Origin: Halarcobacter bivalviorum
GTDB lineage: Bacteria > Campylobacterota > Campylobacteria > Campylobacterales > Arcobacteraceae
DNA: 64,000 nt
Direction: 5' to 3'
Assembly (NCBI RefSeq): GCF_003346815.1
Contig: NZ_CP031217.1
Span: 2,542,001-2,606,000, forward strand
The notes beneath the pieces were generated by a model. It ran no database searches and was not told the DNA's origin. It worked only from the letters and a program-made list of their open reading frames with translations. The first letter of the stretch is position 1. Every line of letters begins with the position of its first letter. The position numbers and the translations under genes were made by a program. Shown one piece after another: positions 17,795 through 26,036 of the stretch.

Positions 17795-19528
17795 TTAAAA
17801 AAATCCAACTTTATTTTCAGAGTCAAAATTCCCTTTTAACTCTTTTGAAATCTGTTCTTCAAAAGAGCTATTTTTAAATAAAGGGGCATCTTCAACAGCA
17901 ATTTTAAATGCTGTGTTTTTGATTACCATCTCAATTTGACCACCTGTTAGCTCATGTTTTGCCAGCTCTTCAAGATTAAAATCTTTTGACAAAGGAAGAT
18001 TTACTGGAAGTATCTTTTTCCAAAGTTCAACTCTTTGTTCATAATTTGGTTTTTTAAACTCAATTTTATAGTTAAATCTTCTTGAAAATGCTTTATCTAA
18101 AGACTCTAAAAGATTTGTTGTAGCAATTAAAATTCCATCAAATCTCTCAATCTGCTCTAAGAAAATATTTTGCATTTGATTATGCATCTTTTCACTTCCA
18201 CTAGCATTTGATGTTGTTCTTGAACTTAAAAACTGGTCTGCTTCATTTAATAATAAAATTGGTTCAGACTTACTTTTATCTCTTAATTCATAATATTTAT
18301 CAAAGATAGCTCTTACATTTTTTTCACTCTCTCCCACATACATTGAAAGAATTTTAGAGCAATCAAAACTTAGAACTTGTCTTTTTAAAGTCTTTGCAAA
18401 AGCAAGAGCTGTTAAAGTTTTACCTGTTCCAGCAAAACCATAAAAGATAATTCTTGCTTCAATATTTCTTTTATCTTTTATTCCCCACTCTTTAAGTCTT
18501 GTGAATACTTGCTTATCCATCTGCTTTAAAAGTGAGTCTAAAACTTCTTTTGTTTTTTCATTTAAAACAACATCATCTAAAGTCTTATTTGTAGTAACAA
18601 GTTCAAAAGTCTCTTGCTCTTTTATCAAAGAATCAAGTTTCATTTTTGTACTTCTACTTGTTTTTTTAGTTGGATGAGAGATTCTATATAAGATATCATC
18701 AGGAATATAGAAATTTCTATTTATTCCTCCAAAAGGAGTTAAAACCTCATCATAATCAACTAAAGAGTTTGAAACTAAATTTGAACCCTCTTCTAGAAGA
18801 GACCTAAACTTTATCTTTTCATAATCATCACTTGAAATCAAAGTAATTAAAGAGTTCATATCTCTTAAAGTTCCATCTCCACCTGAATACTCCTCTTTTA
18901 AAAGAGCTAAAAATAAAATTTGTTCTTGTTCATTTAAAGAGTGCTGTTTAAAAAAGTCTTCAAGCATAATTGAGCCATCAGTCTCTTTTATTCTCTCTTT
19001 TATTCTATTTTCAAGAAGAGTTAGTTTTGACCTTAATCTATTTATATTTGGTGAGTTTTCATCAAAATTACTCTTTACTAAATTTAACTGTTGTGCTAAA
19101 TCAATTCTAAAAAATTGGTCTTGTAAATACTCTAAATGATCTTCATATTTTTTTACTTCTGGCAAAACAAATTCTAAAGAACCTTTTTCTAAAAGTTTTA
19201 AAAATGCAGGAGATAGAGTTACGATAGAATTTAAAAGTTCAAGTTGAGACATTTCACTCAATTTTATTTGGTCAAAACCACTTTGAACAAGCCATCCAAA
19301 CTCTAATAATGATTTAATTAATTGAATTTTGTTTAAATGCTCATAATTTTCTACATCATAAAATTCACTTAAAATATCAATTACCATTGAAGTATCTCTA
19401 CCTGAGATATATTGTCTAGTAATGAATTGTAAAATCTGTGCTTCTTCTTTTGAGCATTTTAGTTGTTTGAAAAAAGTTGACTTTTCAACATTTTTACATT
19501 TAATAAATTCTATTATTTCGTTCATCAA
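17795..19528 (-). CDS. AAA+ ATPase with long N-terminal helical domain
   Basis: 577 aa. The C-terminal third is an AAA+ module: Walker A GFAGTGKT (~364-371), pore-like MYVGESEKNVRAIF (~397), Walker B ILLLNEAD (~424-431), sensor-1 ATTN (~469) and arginine pair SRRF (~482). Walker B has asparagine in place of the usual aspartate, followed by the intact glutamate. The N-terminal ~330 residues are helical, leucine-rich and unrecognised. It resembles single-ring CDC48/FtsH-like AAA proteins found in Campylobacterota (Cj0377-like). The target is unknown. Its ATG overlaps the upstream small membrane protein gene by 4 bases, so the two probably work together. Confidence 0.8.
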   Translation of the reverse strand: MMNEIIEFIKCKNVEKSTFFKQLKCSKEEAQILQFITRQYISGRDTSMVIDILSEFYDVENYEHLNKIQLIKSLLEFGWLVQSGFDQIKLSEMSQLELLNSIVTLSPAFLKLLEKGSLEFVLPEVKKYEDHLEYLQDQFFRIDLAQQLNLVKSNFDENSPNINRLRSKLTLLENRIKERIKETDGSIMLEDFFKQHSLNEQEQILFLALLKEEYSGGDGTLRDMNSLITLISSDDYEKIKFRSLLEEGSNLVSNSLVDYDEVLTPFGGINRNFYIPDDILYRISHPTKKTSRSTKMKLDSLIKEQETFELVTTNKTLDDVVLNEKTKEVLDSLLKQMDKQVFTRLKEWGIKDKRNIEARIIFYGFAGTGKTLTALAFAKTLKRQVLSFDCSKILSMYVGESEKNVRAIFDKYYELRDKSKSEPILLLNEADQFLSSRTTSNASGSEKMHNQMQNIFLEQIERFDGILIATTNLLESLDKAFSRRFNYKIEFKKPNYEQRVELWKKILPVNLPLSKDFNLEELAKHELTGGQIEMVIKNTAFKIAVEDAPLFKNSSFEEQISKELKGNFDSENKVGFF

Positions 19529-19875
19529 TTTTTTCTTTCCTCAATTATTTTATAAAATTTTTCGAGGTTCTCTTTGTTTTGAAACCGTATTTTATAATTT
19601 TTATTTATAATTATCATTAAATTTTCTTTTTTTACTTCATTTATTTCACTAAATTTTACAATTTCTTTGTCTTTTTGTAAATCCGGAGTAAAACTGTTAG
19701 GTATTTTTACAATAGAATCTTGACAAAATCCCTTGTATTCCCCCTTTGAGTAGACGACATTTAAGCATTTTTTCTTTAAGTAATAATTTTCAATTTTTTG
19801 TAAATTAGAATTGTCATAAATATTTAAGCCAAGAAAAATTAGTGCAATAATTCCAAAGAAAATTAGAAAAATCAT
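19525..19875 (-). CDS. Small membrane-anchored protein of unknown function
   Basis: 116 aa. A strongly hydrophobic N-terminal helix (MIFLIFFGIIALIFLGLNIY) is followed by a lysine-rich soluble part with two cysteines and a repeated strand pattern (MIIINKNYKIRFQNKENLEKFY). The single anchor and the size suggest a membrane adaptor or pleckstrin-like small domain, but I do not recognise a family. It is translationally coupled (ATGA) to the downstream AAA+ ATPase, so it may tether or regulate that enzyme (inference). Confidence 0.6.
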   Translation of the reverse strand: MIFLIFFGIIALIFLGLNIYDNSNLQKIENYYLKKKCLNVVYSKGEYKGFCQDSIVKIPNSFTPDLQKDKEIVKFSEINEVKKENLMIIINKNYKIRFQNKENLEKFYKIIEERKN

Positions 19876-20021
19876 TTTACCTCAATTATATCAATTTATA
19901 ATCATATTACATTAAAATCTCTTAACTATTAATGAGCTATATTTTTTGTTATTAAATCTATATTAAGATTATTTTTATAAGATTCGATTCTAGTTTATTT
20001 TTCAATTGTTAGGAAAAAATT

Positions 20022-22430
20022 ATGAAAAAAATTTTATCACTTATTTTAGTGTTTTTATTTCTTACTGGATGTGCGGTAAACAATCTTCCAACTGAGAGTA
20101 AATACTCTAAAGAGACTTTAATTAAAAAGGCTAATAATGGCGATATTACAGCCATGTTAGAATTGGCAAAATATTATAAATATCCTGAAGTAATAGAAGG
20201 ATTACAATATTTTGATAAATGGTATGCATCTATTGATGAAAAAGATGACCCCCTGTTAGTTGCTCAAATTGCAGATATTTATTATACATATAATGATATG
20301 TTCTTAGATGGAGAGAACAAAGCGTTAAAACTATTAAATCAAGCTGCAAATCAAGGAAGCTTAGAAGCAAAAGTTACTTTAATCAAACACTATGTAACTA
20401 CATATAAAATTTATGAAGCAAAAAAGTTAGAAGAAGAGATTATTGATAAACTTTCATTAGAACAACTTCAAAATCTATATACTATCTATACAGATAAATA
20501 TAGAAGAATTGAAGCAGAAAAAGTTGTTTCATATATTGTAGAAAGAGGTGGCTCACTTCCTTTTGATGAACAAATGAAAGAGATAAAAAGTATCTTCTTT
20601 AAAGTTGATTCTCAAGAAAAGATTGAGGCGTTTATTTCAAATGTTATAAAAACTCAAGATATTGAAAAAATGTCAAATGCTGCTGATTTATTTAAAGATA
20701 AATATAGATTCCAAGAAGCATCAACAATATATGAAGAGATTTTAAAACTTGATACTAACAATGCAAATGCTTATTTCAAACTATCAACAATTTATGCTAA
20801 TGGAAACTCTAGACAAAATATCAAAAAAGATGTTGAAAAAGCAGAAGAGTATTTAGAAAAAGCTGCTGCTCTTAATCACGAAGAAGCTACTTTAGAACTT
20901 CTAAAAGCTTATTCTCAAAACAGAGAGACAGTAAATAAATACTTTAAACTAAAACATAAAATAGAAAAAAATCCAGAGACTCTTTTACTTCTTGCCAAAT
21001 ATTATAAAAAGAAAAGACAAACAGAGAAAGCCGATGCAATCTTTGACAAACTTGCAACACTAGGAAATCAAGAAGCAATTATAGATTTAGCTCTTAGAAT
21101 TCCTTCAAGATATTACTTCAATCCAGAAGAGTATGTAATATCACAAAAATGGCAAAAATATATTTTTGAAAGTAAAGATGATGAATTAAAAACTAACTTT
21201 TTAGATAAAGCTACTAAAAACTACTCATTTAAAACTGCTTTCCCTGACCTTATAGAGAAACTTAATGAAGAAAAATTAGCTTCTAATAATATTATTGAGC
21301 TTAGAGAATTTGCACAAAAAAATAGATACAACAATCCTGAGTTAAGCATCAAATTTTACGAAAAAGCTTCTAAAGCTGGAGATATTAAAAGTTCTTTAGA
21401 GTTAATCAATATCTATATAGGTAGAAAAGTTAAAAAATATGCAGAGGCAGAAAAAATCTTAATTAATCTTTCTCAAAAAGGTGATGTTAAAGCTACATAT
21501 AGACTTGCAGATTTTTATATGAACCCTCCTTATTATATGGATGAAAAGCCAAATCATGAAAAAGGATTAGCTGTTTATGAAGAATTAGCTGAAAAAGGCG
21601 ATATTAAAGCAATGGAAAAACTTTTAAATTATCATCTTTGTAATTCTTGTAAAGAGAGTCCAAAACAGGATGAAGTAAAAGGTTTCTACTACTTAAAAAA
21701 ACTTTTTGAAATAAGAAAAACACCAAGAGATTATGCTTCAATGGGATGGTCTTATAATTATGGAAAAGGTGTTGAACAAGATTTATTAAAAGCAGAAGAG
21801 TATTATTTATTAGCTGCCCAAAAAGGTTATTATGCAGCATATTATAATTTAGCTTGGTTATATTATAAAGATGATAGATTTAAAGATTTAAAATTAATTA
21901 GACTTGATTATCTAAAAGCAAAAGAGTACTTAGAAAAAGGAATTGAAAAACATCATTATGAAAGTATGAATCTACTTGGTGTATTCTATAAAGATGGTTT
22001 AGGTGTAAAAAAAGATATGACTAAAGCAATTCCTTTATTTGAAAAAGCAGCTTATTATGATAAATACGCAGCTATTCACTTAGCTAAATATTATAAAGAG
22101 AAAAAAGATTATAAAAATGCCTTCAAATACTTTAAAATTGGAAAAGATAAAGGGGATGCTGCAGCTGAAATTGAGTTTGGGATTCTGCATGAAAAAGGTT
22201 TAGGTACAGAAAAAAATGTAGAAGAAGCTGTTAAATATTACCAAAGAGCTTATGAAAACTATTATGATAAATCGCAAAAAGATGTTGCAGCTTATAATAT
22301 AGGACTAGTTTATCATTATGGAAAAGGTAAAGTAAAAAAAGATCTTGAAAAAGCTAAAAGCTGGTATCTTAAATCAAAACATTCAAAAGCAAAAATTGAG
22401 TTAGAAAAGATAGAGAAACTAAAAAAGTAA
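20022..22430 (+). CDS. Large Sel1/TPR-repeat lipoprotein
   Basis: 802 aa. A lipoprotein signal ends in FLTGC (C17 lipidated). The rest is a solenoid of Sel1-like and TPR helices: recognisable units include AAALNHEEATLELLKAYSQN, AELGDIKAM-type repeats, GWSYNYGKGVEQDLLKAEEY, LLGVFYKDGLGVKKDMTKAI, FGILHEKGLGTEKNVEEAVK and IGLVYHYGKGKVKKDLEKAK near the C-terminus. Such proteins are scaffolds for protein-protein contacts at the envelope; alginate-export and beta-lactamase-like Hcp relatives are known. Serine after the lipid cysteine is absent (CAVNN), consistent with outer-membrane sorting if E. coli rules apply. It stands alone. The precise role is unknown. Confidence 0.8.
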   Translation: MKKILSLILVFLFLTGCAVNNLPTESKYSKETLIKKANNGDITAMLELAKYYKYPEVIEGLQYFDKWYASIDEKDDPLLVAQIADIYYTYNDMFLDGENKALKLLNQAANQGSLEAKVTLIKHYVTTYKIYEAKKLEEEIIDKLSLEQLQNLYTIYTDKYRRIEAEKVVSYIVERGGSLPFDEQMKEIKSIFFKVDSQEKIEAFISNVIKTQDIEKMSNAADLFKDKYRFQEASTIYEEILKLDTNNANAYFKLSTIYANGNSRQNIKKDVEKAEEYLEKAAALNHEEATLELLKAYSQNRETVNKYFKLKHKIEKNPETLLLLAKYYKKKRQTEKADAIFDKLATLGNQEAIIDLALRIPSRYYFNPEEYVISQKWQKYIFESKDDELKTNFLDKATKNYSFKTAFPDLIEKLNEEKLASNNIIELREFAQKNRYNNPELSIKFYEKASKAGDIKSSLELINIYIGRKVKKYAEAEKILINLSQKGDVKATYRLADFYMNPPYYMDEKPNHEKGLAVYEELAEKGDIKAMEKLLNYHLCNSCKESPKQDEVKGFYYLKKLFEIRKTPRDYASMGWSYNYGKGVEQDLLKAEEYYLLAAQKGYYAAYYNLAWLYYKDDRFKDLKLIRLDYLKAKEYLEKGIEKHHYESMNLLGVFYKDGLGVKKDMTKAIPLFEKAAYYDKYAAIHLAKYYKEKKDYKNAFKYFKIGKDKGDAAAEIEFGILHEKGLGTEKNVEEAVKYYQRAYENYYDKSQKDVAAYNIGLVYHYGKGKVKKDLEKAKSWYLKSKHSKAKIELEKIEKLKK

Positions 22431-22440
22431 TCTATCTTTT
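22405..22440. terminator. Terminator hairpin between Sel1 gene and AEC transporter
   Basis: AAAAGATAGA and TCTATCTTTT form a perfect 10-bp stem around a 16-nt loop that contains the Sel1 stop codon. It ends in TTTT on the plus strand and, read on the minus strand, overlaps the end of the convergent gene, so it may serve both. Confidence 0.6.
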
Positions 22441-23365
22441 AAAACTGATTTTGTAAAATCATTAATATTGCTGAAATAGATAAAATAGAAAGCAGTGTCT
22501 GCATTGTAATAACTGCAGACATTAGCTTTAAATCCCCTCCTAGTTGCCTTGCTAAAATATATGCTGATGAAGCTGTTGGCATAGAACCAAAAACCACTAA
22601 AACAAGTAGAGCTAAACCTGTAATTCCTAAAGCCTTTGCAATAAAATAGATTACAAAAGGGTAAACTACAAGCTTTACAATAATTGCTACTATTAACTCA
22701 AGTTTTGCTTCTTTTATATGAGATAGATGAAGTCCAACCCCAACTGATAAAAGACCTAAAGGAAGTGCTGCTGAACTTAAAATACCTAGAGTTTTCTCAA
22801 GTGGAGTAAAAAGAGTTATACCAAAGAAATTTAATAAACCACCAACTACACATCCCATAATTAGAGGATTTTTTATAATTGATAAAAGAAATGATTTTAT
22901 AGTTATCTTATTACTTGCTGCATAAACAGAAAAAATAGAGATACAAAAAACATTTATAAGAGGAATCATAAAAGTCATTAGAAGAGCAGCTAATACTAAA
23001 CCACTATCTCCAAAAATTGCATCTATAAGAGCTAAGAAAACATAAGTATTAAACCTTATTGCCCCTTGATAAATAGAGGTAAAAGCATCCCCTTTGAACT
23101 TCTTTATAAAACGATTAAATAACATAAGAGAAAGAGTTAAAACAATCATTGTTAAAAAAGCAGAAAGAATAAAGTTAAAGCCATCAATTCCTTCTAAGGA
23201 AGCGGTTGAGAGTTTATATATTAAAAGAGCTGGAAAGAGTACATAATAGGTAAATTTATCTGAACTTGCCCAAAACTCTTCATTTGGGAATTTTATTCTT
23301 TTAAAAAAGTATCCTAAAATAATAAGGAAAAAAATTGGTAATAAGGCTTCTATAATATTTTGCAT
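22439..23365 (-). CDS. AEC-family permease (auxin efflux carrier-like)
   Basis: 308 aa with about ten membrane helices. The N-terminus reads IIEALLPIFFLIILGYFFKR and continues with TYYVLFPALLIYKL, the typical AEC start; the second half has LLSVGVGLHL and ASSAYILARQLGGD, the conserved glycine-rich crossing segments. Bacterial AEC proteins move organic acids such as malate or malonate, or amino acids, by secondary transport; the substrate here is unknown. No enzyme gene next to it points to one. Single-gene unit. Confidence 0.85.
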   Translation of the reverse strand: MQNIIEALLPIFFLIILGYFFKRIKFPNEEFWASSDKFTYYVLFPALLIYKLSTASLEGIDGFNFILSAFLTMIVLTLSLMLFNRFIKKFKGDAFTSIYQGAIRFNTYVFLALIDAIFGDSGLVLAALLMTFMIPLINVFCISIFSVYAASNKITIKSFLLSIIKNPLIMGCVVGGLLNFFGITLFTPLEKTLGILSSAALPLGLLSVGVGLHLSHIKEAKLELIVAIIVKLVVYPFVIYFIAKALGITGLALLVLVVFGSMPTASSAYILARQLGGDLKLMSAVITMQTLLSILSISAILMILQNQF

Positions 23366-23420
23366 AAAGAGATTATACTCTTCTTTTGCTTTTTAGAAGA
23401 AAGTTTTTAAGTATTATTAC

Positions 23421-23445
23421 TTCAAGGGGAAATTATACCCTTGAA
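23421..23445 (-). terminator. Hairpin at the end of the FMN reductase gene
   Basis: TTCAAGGG and CCCTTGAA pair perfectly over 8 bp with a 9-nt loop that holds the stop codon of the minus-strand reductase gene. The following T-tract is poor, so termination efficiency is uncertain. Confidence 0.4.
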
Positions 23446-23942
23446 AGTTTATCTAATTGTTGAATCATATTTTTAGCAGTATCTTCATTTAACGGTTTAT
23501 CATAACTTGTTAAAATCTCTCTTGCTAAAATATTTGCACCTAAGTGTTGGAACTGAATTCTCATAGCTTGAAGACCTTTTTGTCCTCCACCACCAGAGTG
23601 AGTTGCTAAACCTACAACTTTTTCATTAAAAGCATCTCTCCAATCCTTTGTGCTTCTTGAAGTCCAAGCCATTGCATTATTTAATACAGGAGGCATAACT
23701 CCATTATATTCAGGAGCTACTACAATAAAAGCTTTTAATGCTAATACTTTATTTGCTAACTCTTGAGCAGAAGCTGGAAGACCATTTCTTTCCTCTTCAA
23801 CTGTACTATAAAGTGGTAAATCTAAGTCAACTAAGTTAATAAGTTCTGTTTCTACACCTAACTCTTCTGCAAGTTGAGCTAATCTTTGTCCTAATTTTAG
23901 GTTATTATTTGCACTTGCAACTAGAATTCCTATTTTTGACAT
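23433..23942 (-). CDS. NADPH-dependent FMN reductase-family protein
   Basis: 169 aa flavodoxin-fold protein. It starts KIGILVASANNNLKLGQRLA (phosphate-binding loop), then has DLPLYSTVEEERNGLP and the family signature FIVVAPEYNGVMPPVLNNAMAW, where the flavin ring stacks, followed by THSGGGGQKGLQAMR. Relatives are YieF/ChrR-type NAD(P)H:FMN or quinone reductases that protect against quinones and oxidants in the cytoplasm. The specific substrate is not deducible. It stands alone with AAGGATTA as ribosome site. Confidence 0.85.
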   Translation of the reverse strand: MSKIGILVASANNNLKLGQRLAQLAEELGVETELINLVDLDLPLYSTVEEERNGLPASAQELANKVLALKAFIVVAPEYNGVMPPVLNNAMAWTSRSTKDWRDAFNEKVVGLATHSGGGGQKGLQAMRIQFQHLGANILAREILTSYDKPLNEDTAKNMIQQLDKLSRV

Positions 23943-24027
23943 AATAATCCTTCAAAAGTAATATTAATTTTATGGTATTTTATAACTTTTTTATTAGTTT
24001 AGCTTTAAGGATTTTCTATAAGTATTA

Positions 24028-24375
24028 TTATTTAAAAAACTCTGCTAAATCTACATTTAATGCTTTTGATATTTTATAAAGTTGTTCTATATTGTAGTGT
24101 TTATTTTCTAAGCCAGCTTCTATTTTACTTACCATACTTACTGATTTATGCCCAATACTAAGTGCTAAATCTGTTTGAGAAACTTTTTTATTCTTTCTTA
24201 TTCTTTTCACATTTTCAGCAATAGTTTTATGAAGTTCTACAATCTCTTGTTCATCAATATCTAAATGCAATAGCAAGCTGTTCCCTATAGTGAAGTTTTT
24301 TGTAAGTTTATAAGAGATAGAATTATTATTATATTCCCTATAGGGAATATTAATATTTTTAACTGGATAATTCAA
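24028..24375 (-). CDS. XRE-family helix-turn-helix regulator
   Basis: 115 aa as the longest ORF. The C-terminal 65 residues are a Cro/CI-type HTH: NVKRIRKNKKVSQTDLALSI and HKSVSMVSKIEAG with ALNVDLAEFF at the end. The first ~33 codons contain two palindromic sites that look like operators, so the true start may be an internal TTG near 24276 (AGGG lies 7 bases upstream of it), giving a protein of about 82 aa. Divergent from the small gene at 24407. The arrangement suggests autoregulation and control of that gene (inference). Ligand and targets are unknown. Confidence 0.8.
   Translation of the reverse strand: MNYPVKNINIPYREYNNNSISYKLTKNFTIGNSLLLHLDIDEQEIVELHKTIAENVKRIRKNKKVSQTDLALSIGHKSVSMVSKIEAGLENKHYNIEQLYKISKALNVDLAEFFK
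24281..24294. promoter_or_regulatory. Second, imperfect copy of the palindromic operator
   Basis: TTCCCTATAGTGAA matches 13 of 14 central bases of the perfect palindrome at 24334-24347. Centres are 53 bp apart, close to five helical turns, so two dimers could bind the same DNA face. Confidence 0.4.
24331..24350. promoter_or_regulatory. Perfect 20-bp palindrome, likely operator of the XRE regulator
   Basis: ATATTCCCTATAGGGAATAT is its own reverse complement. It lies between the HTH domain of the XRE gene and the divergent gene starting at 24407, the usual place for an autoregulatory operator. A TAATAT sequence directly beyond it (24349-24354) could be a -10 element for the rightward gene. Confidence 0.5.
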
Positions 24376-24406
24376 AAAGTTTTTAGTATTTAAAGGTATT
24401 ATTATT

Positions 24407-24649
24407 ATGAAAAATATAATCTCAATTATTGAGAATGAAAAATTAATGACAAGATATTTATGTTATAAAAGCTATAGGCAAAGGGCAAATTCGATATTAA
24501 TAAAGAATTCCCAAGGAATGATTTCTTCTGCTATACAAACAAAAGAGATGATTACTCTTTATCAAATTTTTGAAAAAGAAAAAGGTATAAATTTTTTTGT
24601 TTTTGAAAATGGAGACATATGTATAGAAAAATTATTATTAAAAAATTAG
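24407..24649 (+). CDS. Small protein of unknown function divergent from the XRE gene
   Basis: 80 aa, no recognised domain. It is mixed charged/hydrophobic without a signal peptide or membrane helix (MKNIISIIENEKLMTRYLCY at the start, EKGINFFVFENGDICIEKLL near the end). AAAGGTA lies about 8 bases before the ATG. It is transcribed away from the XRE regulator, with the palindrome between, and may be its regulated target. A toxin-antitoxin-like pair is conceivable but nothing in the protein supports a specific toxin family. Confidence 0.5.
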   Translation: MKNIISIIENEKLMTRYLCYKSYRQRANSILIKNSQGMISSAIQTKEMITLYQIFEKEKGINFFVFENGDICIEKLLLKN

Positions 24650-24652
24650 CAA

Positions 24653-24668
24653 AGAAGTATTTACTTCT
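24653..24668. terminator. Short hairpin between the small gene and nfo
   Basis: AGAAGTA and TACTTCT pair over 7 bp around a very short loop, overlapping the nfo stop codon. Both converging genes end here. The tight loop makes this a weak call. Confidence 0.3.
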
Positions 24669-25506
24669 CTACTAAATCATATAAAGCTTGAATCTCTTGT
24701 GCCCAAATCTCTTCATCAATTGTTTCAAGTACTAAAGGAATATCATCCATTCTATCGTCATTCATAATGAATTTGAAGGCATCCCAACCAATTTGTCCCA
24801 TACCTAAAGAGTGGTGTCTATCGACTCTACTTCCAAGTTCTGGTTTTGAATCATTTATATGCATTCCCATAAGGTATTGTCTTCCTACAATAGAATCAAA
24901 CTCATTCCATGTTTTATCATAAGCCTCTTTAGTTCTTATATCATAACCAGCCGTAAACATATGACAGGTATCAATACAAACACCAACTCTACTTTTATCC
25001 TCAACTCTATCAATTAAGTAAGCTAAATGCTCAAATTTATACCCTAGATTAGAACCTTGTCCTGCTGTATTTTCTATTACAAGTTTTACATCATTTGTAG
25101 CGTCAATTGCTTGATTCATAGATAAGGCAATTCTATCTAAACACTCTTCCTCTGAGATTTTTCTAAGATGAGAACCTGGATGAAAATTTAATCTATCAAG
25201 CTTTAAAATTTCACATCTTTGTATTTCATGAATAAACCCATCTAAAGATTTCTCTCTTGCTTCTTCACTTGGATGACCTAAATTAATAAGATATGAATCA
25301 TGAGGTAAGATATGTTTTGCTTGAATTCCAGTTTTTTCTAACTCTTCAAACCATTTATCAATAGTTTTAGTATCTAACTCTTTTGCTTTCCATTGTCTTT
25401 GATTTTTTGTAAAAAGAGCAAAGGCTTTACAGCCAATTTTAGCAGCATTTATTGGGGCATTATATACTCCTCCACTTGCACTTACATGTGCTCCAACATA
25501 TTTCAT
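24661..25506 (-). CDS. nfo: Endonuclease IV (AP endonuclease)
   Basis: 281 aa, normal length. TIM-barrel enzyme with three zinc ions: visible ligand motifs are GAHVSASGG at the start, LNFHPGSHL (~108), VIENTAGQG (~145), [16 protein letters not shown] (~177), [22 protein letters not shown] (~214) and LVLETID (~260). It cuts the backbone 5' of abasic sites in base excision repair. Single-gene unit, AAGGAC-like site (AAAGGAC) upstream of the ATG. Confidence 0.97.
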   Translation of the reverse strand: MKYVGAHVSASGGVYNAPINAAKIGCKAFALFTKNQRQWKAKELDTKTIDKWFEELEKTGIQAKHILPHDSYLINLGHPSEEAREKSLDGFIHEIQRCEILKLDRLNFHPGSHLRKISEEECLDRIALSMNQAIDATNDVKLVIENTAGQGSNLGYKFEHLAYLIDRVEDKSRVGVCIDTCHMFTAGYDIRTKEAYDKTWNEFDSIVGRQYLMGMHINDSKPELGSRVDRHHSLGMGQIGWDAFKFIMNDDRMDDIPLVLETIDEEIWAQEIQALYDLVEK

Positions 25507-25584
25507 CTTTAAGTCCTTTCAAAATGTTCCATATTTAAAGGAACAGTTTTATTCTATTTCTGTCTATTTTTTTGGATTGTACTA

Positions 25585-25968
25585 TTAATCTTTTTTGATT
25601 TTTATTAAGATTGAGTGTTGATTATCTTTATGAATAATATTTCTTTCATCTTTTTCAAAAAGTTTTTTTAAAAAATCTTTTTCATAAGAACTATGTAAAA
25701 ATTCTTGATTAAAATTCTCACTTTTTTGGCATTTAAAGGTATCTTTGCAGATTTGATTTTCATAAATATCTAAGCGTAAAACAGTAACACCAGCTGAAAA
25801 AACCTCAACTCTAGTAAAATTTTGAAATTTAGAAATAAAGCCTTTATCATAAAATTTTAACTTAGGTGTTTTTATAAGTATAGTGGCACTTGAAACAATT
25901 TTTGGTTGATTAAAAGAGCATCCTGCAAAAAGAAAAATAGATAAAATCAAGAAAGATAATTTTTTAAT
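25585..25968 (-). CDS. Small lipoprotein, probable ATT (AUU) start
   Basis: About 127 aa if it begins at the ATT at 25966-25968. Read from there, the sequence is (M)KKLSFLILSIFLFAGC, a textbook lipoprotein signal with the lipidated cysteine at position 17, and AAAGGA lies 6 bases before that ATT. The only upstream canonical start, ATG at 26010, would add 14 non-signal-like residues (LYYSGNFYNKGLG) in front and has no ribosome site. AUU starts are rare but known (E. coli infC). The mature part (TILIKTPKLKFYDKGFI, then VEVFSAGVTVLRLDIY) is not a family I know. The gene is divergent from queH. Confidence 0.6.
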   Translation of the reverse strand: MKKLSFLILSIFLFAGCSFNQPKIVSSATILIKTPKLKFYDKGFISKFQNFTRVEVFSAGVTVLRLDIYENQICKDTFKCQKSENFNQEFLHSSYEKDFLKKLFEKDERNIIHKDNQHSILIKIKKD

Positions 25969-26036
25969 ACCTAATCCTTTATTATAAAAATTTCCACTAT
26001 AATACAACAAAATTTATAATTAATCAAAGGTTATCA

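Noticed and set aside
24028-24649. XRE gene plus small divergent gene as a toxin-antitoxin system.
   Set aside because: Divergent rather than operonic, and the 80-aa protein shows no HigB, RelE, HipA or other toxin motif.
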